Shown here piece by piece: positions 1 through 14,062 of a DNA stretch of 64,000 bases. The notes beneath the pieces were generated by a model. It was not told the DNA's origin, made no database searches, and saw nothing but the letters and a program-made list of their open reading frames with translations. The translations under genes were made by a program, and so were the position numbers. The DNA comes from an uncultured Pelagibacteraceae bacterium (lineage in GTDB: Bacteria > Pseudomonadota > Alphaproteobacteria > Pelagibacterales > Pelagibacteraceae): the NCBI GenBank assembly GCA_902610675.1, contig CACLWP010000004.1, forward strand, positions 1-64,000. Reading direction: 5' to 3'. How positions within the stretch are numbered: the stretch's first letter is position 1; each line of letters opens with the position of its first letter.

Positions 1-2
1 TT

Positions 3-1736
3 ACAAATGTAAAAAATACGGAGAGTCCAAAATGGCTTAAAGATAAATTGATTTCAATTGGTCAAAAACCAATTTCTGCAATAGTCGATATTACAAATTA
101 TGTGATGTTTGATATAAATCGTCCACTACACGCATATGATGCTGATAAAATTGAAAAAGGTATAATTGTTCGAAACTCTAATGCTGGGGAAGTCTTTACA
201 GCCCTAGATAATAAAAATTATAACCTAGAAAAGGACATGTGTGTTATATGTGATCACAAAGGAATACTGGGATTAGGTGGAATTATTGGTGGCTCTAGAT
301 CAGGGACAGAATTAAATACAAAAAATATACTGCTAGAGTCTGCTTATTTTGATCCAGGATCAATAAGAAATACCTCTAAAAGGTTAAATCTTGATACAGA
401 TGCTAAATTCAGGTTTGAAAGAGGCATTGATCCATTATCAATTGAAATAGGTTTAAATAAAGCAGCTCTATTAATAAAAGAAATTTGTGGTGGAGATATC
501 AGCAAAATAGATATTCAAAAAATTAAGACCTATAAAAATCAAATTATTAAATTTGATACAAATTTATTTGAGAAAATATTAGGTTTCAAAATTTCTATAA
601 AAGAAATGATTAAAATTTTGGAAGATCTTGGTTTTAAAATTAAAAAAGATAAAAAGTATTTGAAATTAACTATTCCTTCTTGGAGACCAGATATTTCGCA
701 AGAAATTGACATTGTTGAGGAGCTAGTAAGAATAAGTGGCTACGATAAAATAGAAACTGTAGATCCCCTTAAACAAAGATCTAGATCTACCTTAACACGA
801 ACTCAAAAGTTGTTTCATTTTTTACAAAGATCAATTGCCTCAAAAGGATATTTAGAGGCAATAACATGGTCATTTACAGACTCAAATTATAACGATAAAT
901 TTAAGGGTAACGAAAAAGAAATTAAAATAGTAAACCCCATAAGTTCTGAATTAGGAGTTTTAAGAAACTCAATATTTTCAAATTTAAGTATGTATATGAG
1001 TAAAAATCTTGATAGAGGTTTTAAAGATATATCAATGTTTGAAATAGGTCCCATCTTTAAAGGTTCTAATCCCGGAGAACAAAGCACTGTAGTTTGTGGT
1101 TTGTCAGCTGGAAAAAAAAATAGACTATCCTGGATTGATAGTGAGAGAAACGTTGACGTATTTGATGTAAAAAGAGATGTGGTTCAAACTTTAGTTGAGG
1201 CTGGTTATGACTCTGATAAATTTTTTATAGATAGAGAGACACCAAATTATTATCATCCTGGTAAATCTGGAAGATTATTTTTAAATAGTGAAAAAAATCA
1301 AATAGCTGCTTATTTTGGGGAAATACATCCTAAAATTTTAAAAGTAATGGATATAAAAACAGTGTCTCTTGTCGGATTTGAAATTTTTTTAGATAATTTA
1401 AAAATATCAAATAAAACATTAAATGATCAAAAAACTAATTTTGTTATTTCAGATTATCAAAAATCTGTGAGAGATTTCGCGTTTATAGTTAAAAAAGACG
1501 TAAGTTCACAAGACCTGATAAATGCAATTTCAATTGTCGATAATAAATTGATTAGCAATATAAGTGTATTTGATGTTTATGAGGGTGATAATGTTGCTGA
1601 GAATCAAAAATCAATTGCAATCAGCGTAACTATCCAATCATCTGAAAAAACATTGAACGACAAAGATCTAGAAAAAATAAACAAATCAATTATTGAGTCA
1701 GTTGAAAATAAAACTGGTGCTAAAATTCGATCCTAA
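3..1736 (+). CDS. pheT: Phenylalanyl-tRNA synthetase beta subunit, 5' truncated by window edge (frame stays open upstream of the TTG at 48)
   Basis: Translation upstream of 48 is [45 protein letters not shown] and the C-terminal anticodon-binding-like domain are typical of PheT. Confidence 0.95.
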   Translation, partial: TNVKNTESPKWLKDKLISIGQKPISAIVDITNYVMFDINRPLHAYDADKIEKGIIVRNSNAGEVFTALDNKNYNLEKDMCVICDHKGILGLGGIIGGSRSGTELNTKNILLESAYFDPGSIRNTSKRLNLDTDAKFRFERGIDPLSIEIGLNKAALLIKEICGGDISKIDIQKIKTYKNQIIKFDTNLFEKILGFKISIKEMIKILEDLGFKIKKDKKYLKLTIPSWRPDISQEIDIVEELVRISGYDKIETVDPLKQRSRSTLTRTQKLFHFLQRSIASKGYLEAITWSFTDSNYNDKFKGNEKEIKIVNPISSELGVLRNSIFSNLSMYMSKNLDRGFKDISMFEIGPIFKGSNPGEQSTVVCGLSAGKKNRLSWIDSERNVDVFDVKRDVVQTLVEAGYDSDKFFIDRETPNYYHPGKSGRLFLNSEKNQIAAYFGEIHPKILKVMDIKTVSLVGFEIFLDNLKISNKTLNDQKTNFVISDYQKSVRDFAFIVKKDVSSQDLINAISIVDNKLISNISVFDVYEGDNVAENQKSIAISVTIQSSEKTLNDKDLEKINKSIIESVENKTGAKIRS

Positions 1737-1741
1737 CTCAA

Positions 1742-3547
1742 ATGAGCATTATTGATAATATAAGAAATTTTGCAATCATCGCACATATAGACCATGGTAA
1801 GTCAACTATTGCAGATAGAATTATTCATAATTGTGGTGGATTAACGGAAAGAGAGATGAAATCTCAAGTTTTAGACTCAATGGATATAGAAAGAGAGAGG
1901 GGCATCACAATAAAAGCACAAACTGTAAAATTAAACTATAAAGCAAAAAATGGAAAGAATTATATCTTAAATATTATTGACACACCTGGTCATGTTGATT
2001 TCAGTTATGAAGTAAGTAGGTCACTATATGCTTGTGAAGGTTCAATATTGATTGTTGATAGTACGCAGGGTGTAGAGGCTCAAACACTCGCCAATGTTTA
2101 TCAAGCTCTGGATATTAATCATGAAATTATTCCTGTTTTAAATAAGATTGATTTACCAGCATCAGATTTGGAGAGAACTAAAAAACAAATTGAGGATGTG
2201 ATTGGTATTGATACAGAAAATGCAGTGCCTTGTTCTGGTAAAACTGGAGAAGGAGTGGAGGAAATCTTAGAGCAAATTATTAATCGACTACCTGGACCAA
2301 AGGGAAATCTAAACGAAGATTTAAAATGTTTGTTAGTTGATAGTTGGTACGATACCTATCTAGGTGTTGTAATTTTAGTGAGAGTTATTAATGGTAAAAT
2401 TAACAAAAACATGAAGATCAAGATGCTTTCTACTAATCAAGATTATATTGTAGAAAAAGTAGGAGTTTTCACTCCTAAACCTAAAGATATAAACGAATTA
2501 AATTCTGGTGAAATTGGTTTCATAACTACTGGCATAAAGGTTCTGTCAGAAACAAAAGTTGGAGACACTATTTGTGATGCCTCCAAATCTAATATTAAGG
2601 CTTTACCTGGATTTAAGCCAAGTAAGCCAGTAGTATTTTGTGGGTTGTTTCCAGTAGATAGCTCTGAATATCAAAAATTAAAAGATGGTTTAGCAAAATT
2701 ACAATTAAACGACTCTAGTTTTTCTTTTGAGGCTGAATCGTCCTCAGCTTTAGGTTTGGGTTTTAGGTCTGGATTTTTAGGATTACTTCATCTTGAAATC
2801 ATTACTGAAAGACTAGAGAGAGAATTCGATGTGAATTTATTAACCACAACACCAGGAGTAGTATATAAACTTAATCTAAACAGTGGAGAAATTAAAGATT
2901 TACAAAATCCCTCGAGCTTACCAAATCCTACATTAATAAAGTTCATAGAGGAGCCCTGGATCAAAGCTACCATAATAACACCAGATCAATATTTGGGCTC
3001 TATAATAAAATTATGCCAAGACAAAAGGGGAATTCAAATCAATTTAAATTATTCTGGAAATAGAGCCGTCTTAACTTATGAATTACCATTGAATGAGGTG
3101 GTTTTTGATTTTAACGATAGAATTAAATCTATAACAAGTGGTTATGCTAGCTTTGACTATGAAATCATCGGCCACAGAGAGGGTGATTTAGTCAAGCTAA
3201 GTATTTTAGTTAATGGTGAGCCAGTTGATGCTTTAGCCATGATGATACATAAAGATTTTGCTCAAAGGACTGGGAGAGAAGTTTGTGAAAAATTAAAGGA
3301 TTTAATCCCAAGACATAATTTTATGATACCTATTCAAGCAGCAATCGGAGGTAAGATAATTGCTAGGGAAACAATTAAGGGATTTAAAAAGGACGTCTTG
3401 ACAAAAATTCATGGTGGTGGTGCTACCGATAGAAAAAGAAAACTATTAGAGAAACAGAAAAAAGGTAAAGCTAGATCCAAACAATTTGGTAAAGTAGAAA
3501 TTCCACAAGAGGCTTTTATTGGAGTATTAAAAATACAAAAAGAATAA
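1742..3547 (+). CDS. lepA: Elongation factor 4 (LepA GTPase)
   Basis: [43 protein letters not shown]-terminal [26 protein letters not shown]. Confidence 0.98.
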   Translation: MSIIDNIRNFAIIAHIDHGKSTIADRIIHNCGGLTEREMKSQVLDSMDIERERGITIKAQTVKLNYKAKNGKNYILNIIDTPGHVDFSYEVSRSLYACEGSILIVDSTQGVEAQTLANVYQALDINHEIIPVLNKIDLPASDLERTKKQIEDVIGIDTENAVPCSGKTGEGVEEILEQIINRLPGPKGNLNEDLKCLLVDSWYDTYLGVVILVRVINGKINKNMKIKMLSTNQDYIVEKVGVFTPKPKDINELNSGEIGFITTGIKVLSETKVGDTICDASKSNIKALPGFKPSKPVVFCGLFPVDSSEYQKLKDGLAKLQLNDSSFSFEAESSSALGLGFRSGFLGLLHLEIITERLEREFDVNLLTTTPGVVYKLNLNSGEIKDLQNPSSLPNPTLIKFIEEPWIKATIITPDQYLGSIIKLCQDKRGIQINLNYSGNRAVLTYELPLNEVVFDFNDRIKSITSGYASFDYEIIGHREGDLVKLSILVNGEPVDALAMMIHKDFAQRTGREVCEKLKDLIPRHNFMIPIQAAIGGKIIARETIKGFKKDVLTKIHGGGATDRKRKLLEKQKKGKARSKQFGKVEIPQEAFIGVLKIQKE

Positions 3548-3555
3548 ATTATTTT

Positions 3556-4374
3556 TTGATGTCAAAAAACAAAATTTTAGATTGCATCACCTTTTTTGAT
3601 AATAATTTTATGTTTGAACTAAGGTATAATATATTATTCAATGATGTAGATTATTTTGTAATTTGTGAGTCTAAATTTGATCATAAAGGCAAAGAAAAGA
3701 AAAAAAATTTTGTTTGGAAAGATTATTATGATACAAAAAAAATAAAATATTTTTTATTAGAACAACCTTTTCCAATAAATACAAATAGATGGGAAAATCA
3801 AGCAATACAAAGAGAATTTCTACTTTCCAAAACAAATTTTGCCAATCCTGATGATTACATTTTTTTTTCAGATCCGGATGAAATAATTAAGCCAGATTTA
3901 TTGAAAGATTTTAAATTAAAAAAAAAATATGGAATTTTTTTACAAAAATGTTTCAATTATAAGTTTAATATTTTTAATCCCTACGAGTCACCATGGGAAG
4001 GAACAAGAGTTTGCAAAAAAAAAAATTTAAAGTCAATAGATTTTATGAGACAAAAAATTAAAACAAAAAATCTAAAGTACAATTTTTTAAGATTTGATAA
4101 AGAAAAAAATATTGAAATATTTAAAAATGCTGGATGGCATTTTAACAACATAATGTCTGCAACAGAAATATCTATAAAATTAAAAACTTTTGCTCACTTG
4201 GAATTTTCTGACGAGAAATATAGTTCTGAGGAAATCATAAAAAAAAAGATATCAAATAAAGAAGATCTTTTTGGCAGAGGTCATAAATATGAAGTTGTAA
4301 AACTGGATCAAGATTTTCCAGAATATATTCTTAATAATATTGAAAAGTATCATGATTTTATTATTAAAACTTAA
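3556..4374 (+). CDS. Glycosyltransferase family 17-like protein
   Basis: [52 protein letters not shown] resemble GT17. Confidence 0.75.
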   Translation: MMSKNKILDCITFFDNNFMFELRYNILFNDVDYFVICESKFDHKGKEKKKNFVWKDYYDTKKIKYFLLEQPFPINTNRWENQAIQREFLLSKTNFANPDDYIFFSDPDEIIKPDLLKDFKLKKKYGIFLQKCFNYKFNIFNPYESPWEGTRVCKKKNLKSIDFMRQKIKTKNLKYNFLRFDKEKNIEIFKNAGWHFNNIMSATEISIKLKTFAHLEFSDEKYSSEEIIKKKISNKEDLFGRGHKYEVVKLDQDFPEYILNNIEKYHDFIIKT

Positions 4375-4376
4375 TT

Positions 4377-4466
4377 GGAGAGGTGGCCGAGTGGTTGAAG
4401 GCGCACGCTTGGAAAGCGTGTAAAGGGGAAACTCTTTCATGGGTTCGAATCCCATTCTCTCCGCCA
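4377..4466 (+). tRNA. tRNA-Ser (anticodon GGA)
   Basis: GGAGAGG...CTCTCC acceptor, anticodon loop TTGGAAA, long variable arm, GGTTCGAATCC T-arm, encoded CCA. Confidence 0.95.
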
Positions 4467-4482
4467 TTTAAAAATTTTTCGT

Positions 4483-5166
4483 ATGATTAAAAAATATATA
4501 AATAGAAATAATATATTTTATAAACCCTATTTATTTTTTAGAATATTTTGGTTAGAAAAATTTTTTTTTAAAAAAAAAAGTTACTCTCAATGTGGAGAGG
4601 ATATATTTATTATGGAATTTTTTAAAGATAAAATTACCAAAGGTACTTATGTAGATATTGGTGCATTTAATCCAATAAAGTTTAATAATACTTACTTACT
4701 TCATAAAAAAGGATGGAAAGGTATCAACATAGATTTAAATCAAACATCTATTGATATGTTTAACATTTTAAGACCTAATGACAAAAATATTTGTGCAGCT
4801 ATTAGTGATAAAATTGAAAAGGTCGAAGTTTATATAGAAAATTTATTTAGTCCGTTAAATACAATATCTACAGATCGAATAAAATTATTTTATAATAACA
4901 AGCAAAAAAAAAAAACTTACCACGTTGAAACTAAAACAATAGATACTCTAATTAATCATAAATTTGATTTCTTAAATATAGATATAGAGGGATTTGATAT
5001 AAAAGTGCTTAAATCAATAAATTTAAAATTTTATAATCCTAGACTTATATGTATCGAGATTTTAAATCCAAAAAACGAGATAGAACTGAGTAATCATTTG
5101 AGGAAGTATGGGTACTTTTTTGAAAAAAAAATGGGGCCGAGTTATCTTTTTTCGAATAAATCTTAA
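4483..5166 (+). CDS. FkbM-family methyltransferase
   Basis: [62 protein letters not shown]. Confidence 0.85.
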   Translation: MIKKYINRNNIFYKPYLFFRIFWLEKFFFKKKSYSQCGEDIFIMEFFKDKITKGTYVDIGAFNPIKFNNTYLLHKKGWKGINIDLNQTSIDMFNILRPNDKNICAAISDKIEKVEVYIENLFSPLNTISTDRIKLFYNNKQKKKTYHVETKTIDTLINHKFDFLNIDIEGFDIKVLKSINLKFYNPRLICIEILNPKNEIELSNHLRKYGYFFEKKMGPSYLFSNKS

Positions 5167-5310
5167 ATACCATTTGTATAAAAACAATGTCTAAAAAAGC
5201 TAGAAAAGTGATGAAAATCAGGGCTCATTTAACCAAATAATTTAAAACTATTCATTATAAATCAACAAATAAATTAAAAAAATGATATGATTTCATTTTC
5301 CTAAATTTAA

Positions 5311-7377
<2,067 letters not shown>

Positions 7378-7380
7378 ACC

Positions 7381-8661
7381 ATGAAGTTTTTTGAAACTTC
7401 AAAATTTCATACTTTAAAAAAATCTACATATATTTCTTTAAGATGGATAGGTATAATTGGGCAATTAATCTCAGTATATATTGTTTATTTTTTTTTCAAT
7501 TTCGATTTTAATTTTATTTTATCAAATATAGTCATCTTTCTCGGGATCTTAAGTAATTTTTATTTGATCTTAATTTACGACAAAACCCAACTTTCTGATA
7601 GATCTGCGCTAATTTTTTTAATGATTGATATATTTCAATTAGGTTTACTAATATATCTTACAGGAGGTATCGTAAATCCTTTTGTTATTTTTTTATTAAT
7701 TCCCAGTGTTTTTGCATCATCAAACTTAGGCATTAGAACTAATTTATTTCTTGTTGTTACAACAATATTAATGATTATTTTTTTAACATTTTATGCTGAG
7801 GATTTACCTGCTCCATTAAATAATCATTTTTATGTTGATCCTTATTATTATTATTCAATTCCAGCTGCTTTAATAATCGCTTTAATTTTTTTAAATTACT
7901 TTGCGATAGTATTTGGTTCAGAGTCCAGAAAAAGAAAGGAAGCTTTAAGTAAAATGGAGGAAATAATGGCTCAAGAACATGAGATGTTATCTTTAGGGGG
8001 TCAAGCAGCTGCAGCAGCACATTCTCTTGGAACTCCATTATCTACGATTAAAATTATCTCACAAGAGCTAAAAGATCAGTTAAGGGACCGATCAGAATTG
8101 ACTTCTGATTTAGAATTATTATCAAGTCAAGTTGAGAGATGTAATCAAATTTTAAAAAGATTATCTTTAAACCCAATTGAAGAAGATGATTTTATAGATG
8201 AAGATTTAAGTTTAAAAAAATATATTTATCAAATTGTTAACTCATTTCAAGAAACAAGTAATAAAAAATTTATTCTAAATTTTGACCAAGATTCAAGTCC
8301 CAGAAAAATTCCAAAATCTATAGAAATAATATACGGATTAAGAAATTTTATTGGAAATGCAAATAAATTTGCTAAAGAAAAAATATTCATAACTTTAAAA
8401 AGTAATAATGACTACACCGAAATTACTATTGAAGATGATGGTAAAGGATATCCAGGTGAAATATTATCAAAAATAGGTGAACCTTATTTAGGATCACTTA
8501 AAAATAAAGATAAGACTCAATCTGGTTTAGGTTTAGGAATATTTATAGGTAAAAATTTACTTGAAAAAAATTTTGCTTCTTTAAATTGTCAAAATTCCAA
8601 AACGAGGACTGGAGCGGAGGTAAATATAAGATGGAAAAATCAAGATCTAGAAAAAATTTAG
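7381..8661 (+). CDS. regB: RegB/PrrB/ActS-type membrane sensor histidine kinase
   Basis: Six-TM-like N-terminus; H-box [21 protein letters not shown] typical of RegB; HATPase_c motifs ([21 protein letters not shown]). Confidence 0.85.
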   Translation: MKFFETSKFHTLKKSTYISLRWIGIIGQLISVYIVYFFFNFDFNFILSNIVIFLGILSNFYLILIYDKTQLSDRSALIFLMIDIFQLGLLIYLTGGIVNPFVIFLLIPSVFASSNLGIRTNLFLVVTTILMIIFLTFYAEDLPAPLNNHFYVDPYYYYSIPAALIIALIFLNYFAIVFGSESRKRKEALSKMEEIMAQEHEMLSLGGQAAAAAHSLGTPLSTIKIISQELKDQLRDRSELTSDLELLSSQVERCNQILKRLSLNPIEEDDFIDEDLSLKKYIYQIVNSFQETSNKKFILNFDQDSSPRKIPKSIEIIYGLRNFIGNANKFAKEKIFITLKSNNDYTEITIEDDGKGYPGEILSKIGEPYLGSLKNKDKTQSGLGLGIFIGKNLLEKNFASLNCQNSKTRTGAEVNIRWKNQDLEKI

Positions 8662-10457
8662 TGTACTTTTATTTTTTTATCAAATAATGAGCTCAATTGA
8701 GAAATCATTACATCTCCAAGCTCATTTACATCGGTGATTTTAATTGCTCTTTTATAATATCTCGAAACATCATGACCAATTCCTATAGCTAAAATTTCTA
8801 TTTCAGATTTATCTTCTATAAATTTAACCATTTTTTTCAAATGTTTCTCTAAAAAATCTCCAGAATTTACTGATAAAGTTGAGTCATCAACAGGTGCACC
8901 ATCTGAAATTACCATCAAAATTTTTCTTTCTTCTTTTCTTTTTTTAATTCTATTGAACGCCCAAGTTATAGCCTCACCATCTATATTTTCTTTGAGCAAA
9001 CCCTCTTTTAACATTAGTCCAAGGTTATCTTTAGCTTGCCTCCAATGTGTATCGGCTTCTTTATAAATAATATGTCTTAAATCATTTAACCTTCCAGGTG
9101 TCTTAGGTTTATTTTTTTTATTCCATAACTCTCTACTTTGGCCACCTTTCCAATTTTTTGTTGTGAAACCTAATATCTCTACTTTCACTGAGCAACGCTC
9201 TAGCGTTCTAGAGAGAATATCTGCACAAATAGCTGCGATTGTAATTGGTCTACCTCTCATTGAACCTGAGTTATCAATTAGTAGTGTAACTACAGTGTCC
9301 TTGAAGTCCAAATCTTTTTCTTTTTTAAAAGATAAAGAATTATATGGATCCATTATAACTCTTGGTAACTTAGAGCTATCAAGTAATCCCTCCTCTAAAT
9401 CAAACTCCCAAGCTCTATTTTGTTTTGCTAATAATTGTCTCTGGAGTTTATTAGCGAGTTTTGTGATAACGTCCTGAAAACCAGTTAGTTGTTGATCTAA
9501 TGTTTTTCGAAGTTTAAGTGCTTCATCAGCATTTTCGAGATTTTGAGCTTTTGTAATTTCATCGAATTGTGGTGTAAAAATTTTATATTCTACATTTAAA
9601 TCTTTTGAATTTTTCTTTTGAATAACTTGTTCAGAATTTTGTTCATCCGAATCTGAATCTAAAATCTGTTCATCTAATTCGTACTCATTAATATTGTAAT
9701 CTGAGTCAAAACTTGCATCTGTTTTATCTTGTTTGTCAGGATCTTTTCTATCTTTATCCTCACTTTCATCATTTTCACTCGACTGGTTTTCTTGACTATC
9801 CTCCTGACTTTCATCTTTTTTTTCCTCAACTTCTTCAGATTGAAAAATATTCATTTCTTGTAGTATCTGGGAAAACTTGGAACTATAAATATTTTGATTT
9901 TCTAAATTTTTTTGAAAAAATTCTATATGTTCAAAAATTGATTTGTCAAAATCACTTTCCCATAAGTCTAACATCTTTGATGTTAAAGAATTCAATTTGA
10001 TATTGTGAAAATTTTTTAACATATATAACTCAAAAGCCTCAATTACAGGCACATCGTCTTTGGATTTAATTTGATCTTTTCTCTTATGGTTAATCATTTG
10101 AATATAGTTAGCTCTTAAATTTTTATCTATTCCCTTTAACATTTTAGATCCCAACTTCTCGCATCTTATTTTTTCTGTGATTGTATAAAGTGATTTACAT
10201 GAGGAACTAGAAGGTAAATTTTTCTTAAATATATACTCACTAGAAAATTTTTTTTTGAGGGCTTTTGAGTCTGTCTCCGCTCTCGCTTTAATAAAATCAT
10301 TTTTTGAATTTAAATTGTCTAATTCAATTAAATCTTGTTTTTCAGAATTTTTAATATTTTTTTTGGGATTGATATCCAAATCATCTGAAATTACTCTTGC
10401 TGTAGATGAAAGAGCCTGTCTAAGCTTTTCTTTTAAACTCTCAGTCTTATTATTCAT
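8658..10457 (-). CDS. cobT: CobT-like cobaltochelatase subunit (acidic linker + VWA domain)
   Basis: [44 protein letters not shown], long acidic middle region, adjacent to cobS. Confidence 0.9.
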   Translation of the reverse strand: MNNKTESLKEKLRQALSSTARVISDDLDINPKKNIKNSEKQDLIELDNLNSKNDFIKARAETDSKALKKKFSSEYIFKKNLPSSSSCKSLYTITEKIRCEKLGSKMLKGIDKNLRANYIQMINHKRKDQIKSKDDVPVIEAFELYMLKNFHNIKLNSLTSKMLDLWESDFDKSIFEHIEFFQKNLENQNIYSSKFSQILQEMNIFQSEEVEEKKDESQEDSQENQSSENDESEDKDRKDPDKQDKTDASFDSDYNINEYELDEQILDSDSDEQNSEQVIQKKNSKDLNVEYKIFTPQFDEITKAQNLENADEALKLRKTLDQQLTGFQDVITKLANKLQRQLLAKQNRAWEFDLEEGLLDSSKLPRVIMDPYNSLSFKKEKDLDFKDTVVTLLIDNSGSMRGRPITIAAICADILSRTLERCSVKVEILGFTTKNWKGGQSRELWNKKNKPKTPGRLNDLRHIIYKEADTHWRQAKDNLGLMLKEGLLKENIDGEAITWAFNRIKKRKEERKILMVISDGAPVDDSTLSVNSGDFLEKHLKKMVKFIEDKSEIEILAIGIGHDVSRYYKRAIKITDVNELGDVMISQLSSLFDKKIKVH

Positions 10458-11431
10458 TAAATTTGAATATTTAACAAGGACTCTGGTAATTCCTCACCAA
10501 AACACCTTTGGTAATACTCCGCGATTATATTTTTTTCAATTTGATCACACTTATTTAAAAACGTCACTCTGAAAGCGTAACCTGTATCTTTAAAAATTTC
10601 TGCATTTTCTGCCCAGTGTAAAACTGTTCGTGGACTCATTACTGTTGATATATCACCAGCTATAAATCCTTTTCTAGTTAATGATGCAACTTTGATCATA
10701 TTAGAAACTTTTTCTTTTCCTTTTGTATTATTTAATTCTTTATTTTTTGCTAAGATAATTTCCATTTCTTTATCTAGACTAAGATAATTTAAAGATGTAA
10801 CAATATTCCATCTATCCATTTGTCCTTGATTTATTTGCTGGGTTCCATGGTAAAGTCCTGTTGTATCTCCTAAACCAACAGTATTAGAGGTCGCAAATAA
10901 TCTAAAAAATTTATTTTGTTTAATCACTTTATTTTTATCCAAAAGAGTAAAATTACCATCTGACTCAAGTACTCTCTGGATAACAAACATTACATCAGGT
11001 CTTCCTGCATCATACTCATCAAATACTAAAGCAACAGGATTTTGTATAGACCAAGGCAAAATCCCCTCATTAAATTGTGTAACTTGCTTATCATCTTTTA
11101 AAACAATCGCATCCTTACCTATCAAATCTATACGACTTATATGACTGTCTAAATTAACTCTGATGCAAGGCCAATTTAACCTCGCAGCAATTTGTTCTAT
11201 GTGAGTAGATTTTCCTGTTCCGTGATAACCTTGAACTAGAACTCTTTTGTTGAAAGCAAAACCAGAGATTATAGCTAAAGTAGTATCGCGATCAAATTTA
11301 TAGTTTTTATCTATTTCTGGCACATACTCGCTTTTTTTAGAAAATGCATCAACTTCCATATTAGTATCGATCCCAAAAGTCTGTTTTATTGAGAGTTTTA
11401 TGTCAGGTAGATTGTTAATATTTGGTGTCAA
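10457..11431 (-). CDS. cobS: CobS-like AAA+ (MoxR-group) cobaltochelatase subunit
   Basis: [97 protein letters not shown]. Confidence 0.92.
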   Translation of the reverse strand: MTPNINNLPDIKLSIKQTFGIDTNMEVDAFSKKSEYVPEIDKNYKFDRDTTLAIISGFAFNKRVLVQGYHGTGKSTHIEQIAARLNWPCIRVNLDSHISRIDLIGKDAIVLKDDKQVTQFNEGILPWSIQNPVALVFDEYDAGRPDVMFVIQRVLESDGNFTLLDKNKVIKQNKFFRLFATSNTVGLGDTTGLYHGTQQINQGQMDRWNIVTSLNYLSLDKEMEIILAKNKELNNTKGKEKVSNMIKVASLTRKGFIAGDISTVMSPRTVLHWAENAEIFKDTGYAFRVTFLNKCDQIEKNIIAEYYQRCFGEELPESLLNIQI

Positions 11432-11954
11432 TTTTTTTCTCTTCTCTATAAGTGATTTTTAGTTGAGTGTAAGCCAAAGTTATTGATTTAAGTTTTTCTT
11501 CAAATTTTTTATTCCCGGAATTCATATCAGGGTGAAATTTTTTAACAAGTGTTTTAAATTTATTGTAAATTTTTTCCCATTTTGATCCTACCGAAATACC
11601 TAATATTTCAAATGCTTTTATGTCTTTGTTATTATATCTAAATTGTCCCATGTGATTGAAATCACTCTTTAACTTTTCTTTGTCAAGTTCGTCTCGTAAG
11701 GTATTATTCCATAAGATTTTAAAAAAATTATCTGAAGAAGTAAAACTTTGAGTAGGCTTATGCCAAACCATGTCTGATTTCAAAAAATTAATTACTTGAT
11801 CATCATTCATATCTGAAAAATAATTCCAATTCTTATTAAATTCTTTGACATGATTTAAACATAATAATCTAAATTTTTTACTATTATCTTTTTCAATTGG
11901 TGCTTTATATTCACCAATTTCATTGCAATTATTCCAGTCACAGATATTTTTCAT
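11415..11954 (-). CDS. J-domain (DnaJ-like) protein with N-terminal Cys/His-rich segment
   Basis: [32 protein letters not shown] (HPD motif); [15 protein letters not shown]...[16 protein letters not shown]. Confidence 0.85.
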   Translation of the reverse strand: MKNICDWNNCNEIGEYKAPIEKDNSKKFRLLCLNHVKEFNKNWNYFSDMNDDQVINFLKSDMVWHKPTQSFTSSDNFFKILWNNTLRDELDKEKLKSDFNHMGQFRYNNKDIKAFEILGISVGSKWEKIYNKFKTLVKKFHPDMNSGNKKFEEKLKSITLAYTQLKITYREEKKIDTKY

Positions 11955-11970
11955 GATATAATTATATCAT

Positions 11971-12231
11971 ATGAATATAGATAAATTAATTGCAAACGTA
12001 AAAAAAAAAATAAAGAAAAATATTGAGATTGAAAATATTTTAATAGAAGATAAAACGTTTTTGCATAAAAATCATCCAACACATGAAAATAATAAATTTC
12101 ACCTTAAAATAAGCATCGAATCAAATGAGCTTAAAAAATTAAATAAAATTGAAAGTAATAAAAAAATTTATAAATTATTAGATGAAGAATTAAAAAAACA
12201 TATTCACTCTTTACAAATTTTGATTAATTAA
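11971..12231 (+). CDS. BolA family protein
   Basis: ENILIEDKTFLHKNHPTHENNKFHLKISIESNELKKLNKIESNKKIYKLLDEELKKHIHSLQI, BolA-type. Confidence 0.85.
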   Translation: MNIDKLIANVKKKIKKNIEIENILIEDKTFLHKNHPTHENNKFHLKISIESNELKKLNKIESNKKIYKLLDEELKKHIHSLQILIN

Positions 12232-13326
12232 TCTTTTTTTTAAAAAAAGTTTGATACTGCCTACAGAGTATTCTTTTTCAATTATAGGACCTCCAATTTT
12301 TTTAATCAACATAAGCTTTATATTTTCAGAATTATTTTTTTTGTCTCTCATCATAAAAGATACAATCCGATTAATTTTTTTAATTGTAAAATAATTTTTT
12401 ATTGAAATTGGAAAAAAGGGATTATTGAGATGTTTAATTGCAGAGTCGAATTCATTACGGGTAATAATTTTTTTATTATGACTAAACTCAAACGCCGACT
12501 TCATGCCTAAAATTACCGCTTCTCCATGATTTAACTTTTTTGAAAAATTTAAACTTGCCTCAAATGCATGAGCAAAAGTATGACCAAAATTTAAAATTTT
12601 CCTTAGATCTTTTTCTTTTTCATCTTTTTCGACTATTGATTTTTTGACTTTACAACTTTCATAAATAGATTTTTCAATAGATGGAGACTTGAGTTTTAAT
12701 ATTTCTTTAATATTATTATTTAAAAAATTATAAAACTTTTTGTTAGCAATTAATGCGTGTTTTACTATTTCTGCATAACCACAAACTATTTCTCTAAATG
12801 GTAGACTTTTCAAAAAGTCTGTATCACTGATAACAATTTTGGGTTGATAAAAACTTCCAATTAAATTCTTGCCTTGAGATGTATTAATACCAGTTTTACC
12901 ACCAACAGATGAGTCCACCTGTGATAACAATGTTGTAGGAATATTTATAAATTTTAGACCTCTTTTGAATAAGCTCGCAGCAAAACCTGCCACATCGCCA
13001 GTAATACCTCCTCCAATAGATATTATACAGTCGTTTCTGGAGAAATTCATTTGAAGCAAAAGATCTAAAATTTTATTAACATTTTTCTGATTTTTATTTT
13101 TTTCATTGGCATTGTAAATAAGTTTATAAACTTCATGTCTTTTGAGAGATTTTGAAATTTGTTTGACATATCTATGCGGAATATTTTTATCTAAAACTAA
13201 CAAGCATTTTTTAAAGTTAATAGAATTCTTTTTAAATATTTGCGATAAATTAGAAATTAAATTTCTACCAATTATAATAGGATATTTTTCTGAGTTGGTT
13301 TTGACTATCAGTTTAATTGCTCTCAT
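12211..13326 (-). CDS. aroB: 3-dehydroquinate synthase
   Basis: ISIGGGITGDVAGFAASLFKRGLKFINIPTTLLSQVDSSVGGKTGIN, NFGHTFAHAFE. Confidence 0.96.
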   Translation of the reverse strand: MRAIKLIVKTNSEKYPIIIGRNLISNLSQIFKKNSINFKKCLLVLDKNIPHRYVKQISKSLKRHEVYKLIYNANEKNKNQKNVNKILDLLLQMNFSRNDCIISIGGGITGDVAGFAASLFKRGLKFINIPTTLLSQVDSSVGGKTGINTSQGKNLIGSFYQPKIVISDTDFLKSLPFREIVCGYAEIVKHALIANKKFYNFLNNNIKEILKLKSPSIEKSIYESCKVKKSIVEKDEKEKDLRKILNFGHTFAHAFEASLNFSKKLNHGEAVILGMKSAFEFSHNKKIITRNEFDSAIKHLNNPFFPISIKNYFTIKKINRIVSFMMRDKKNNSENIKLMLIKKIGGPIIEKEYSVGSIKLFLKKRLINQNL

Positions 13327-13825
13327 AAATATCTATAATTTTTTTTGCAATTTGTTGTTTTGTAAAATTCTCACAATCTATTTTATATAGTGCTTTAGAA
13401 TAAATAATTGAACGCTTTTTTATAATTTCTATTAACTCATTTTTGCTAGAATTAACTGCTAATGGTCTTTTTTTGCTGTTTTTAATCCTATTAATTAACG
13501 TTTCAATGTTCCAATTAAGCCAAAATGATAGGTGATTTTCTAGAACTTCATTTTTAATAGCTCGAGTTACAAATGCTCCTCCACCAAGCGCAATTACACC
13601 CTTTTTACTTTTTAAAATGTTAAGAGTTATCTTTTTTTCAACATCTCTAAAAAAAGTTTCTCCTTTTATATCAAAGATTTTTGATACTCTCATTTTTTGG
13701 TCATTTTCAATTAATTGATCAATATCAAAAAAGTTAAGATTAAGTTTTTTTGATACCATAGAGCCAATGGAACTCTTTCCAGAGCCCATCATCCCGATAA
13801 AAACTAAATTTTCCTTTGATTTCAT
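13313..13825 (-). CDS. aroK: Shikimate kinase (start probably 13825, not the 13888 of the ORF track)
   Basis: MKSKENLVFIGMMGSGKSSIGSMVSKKL; FFDIDQLIE; GEtFFRDvEkk; GGGAFV. Confidence 0.93.
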   Translation of the reverse strand: MKSKENLVFIGMMGSGKSSIGSMVSKKLNLNFFDIDQLIENDQKMRVSKIFDIKGETFFRDVEKKITLNILKSKKGVIALGGGAFVTRAIKNEVLENHLSFWLNWNIETLINRIKNSKKRPLAVNSSKNELIEIIKKRSIIYSKALYKIDCENFTKQQIAKKIIDIYESN

Positions 13826-13882
13826 AAGTTTCTTTATTAAAAAAACACAAATATGTCTTAATTTGAAATTAATTAAAGATAT

Positions 13883-14062
13883 ATGCAATTTACTAGAAAA
13901 ACAAGTTATAGCAAAAGTATAATAGGACTATTAATTAAATTTACTTTAATAGCAATTGTATTTATTGCAATAATTTTTCTTCTAAATAAATTAGATTTCC
14001 CTGCACCCAAAAAAACTATTGAAAAAATAATCCCTAATGAAAATTTTAAAGTTGTTAAATAA
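13883..14062 (+). CDS. Small single-TM protein, 59 aa, overlapping the next gene by 26 nt
   Basis: MQFTRKTSYSKSIIGLLIKFTLIAIVFIAIIFLLNKLDFPAPKKTIEKIIPNENFKVVK; below the 60-aa ORF cutoff; fills an otherwise empty gap with overlap typical of an operon. Confidence 0.6.
   Translation: MQFTRKTSYSKSIIGLLIKFTLIAIVFIAIIFLLNKLDFPAPKKTIEKIIPNENFKVVK

Noticed and set aside
4252-4467. 71-aa minus-strand ORF ([31 protein letters not shown]...)
   Set aside because: Antisense translation of the tRNA-Ser gene; a well-known false ORF type
5187-5240. 17-codon ORF MSKKARKVMKIRAHLTK upstream of gyrB
   Set aside because: Too short to call; mentioned only as context for the lepA-gyrB interval
9163-10000. Plus-strand ORFs antisense to cobT
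   Set aside because: Low-complexity reverse translations of the acidic linker and VWA region
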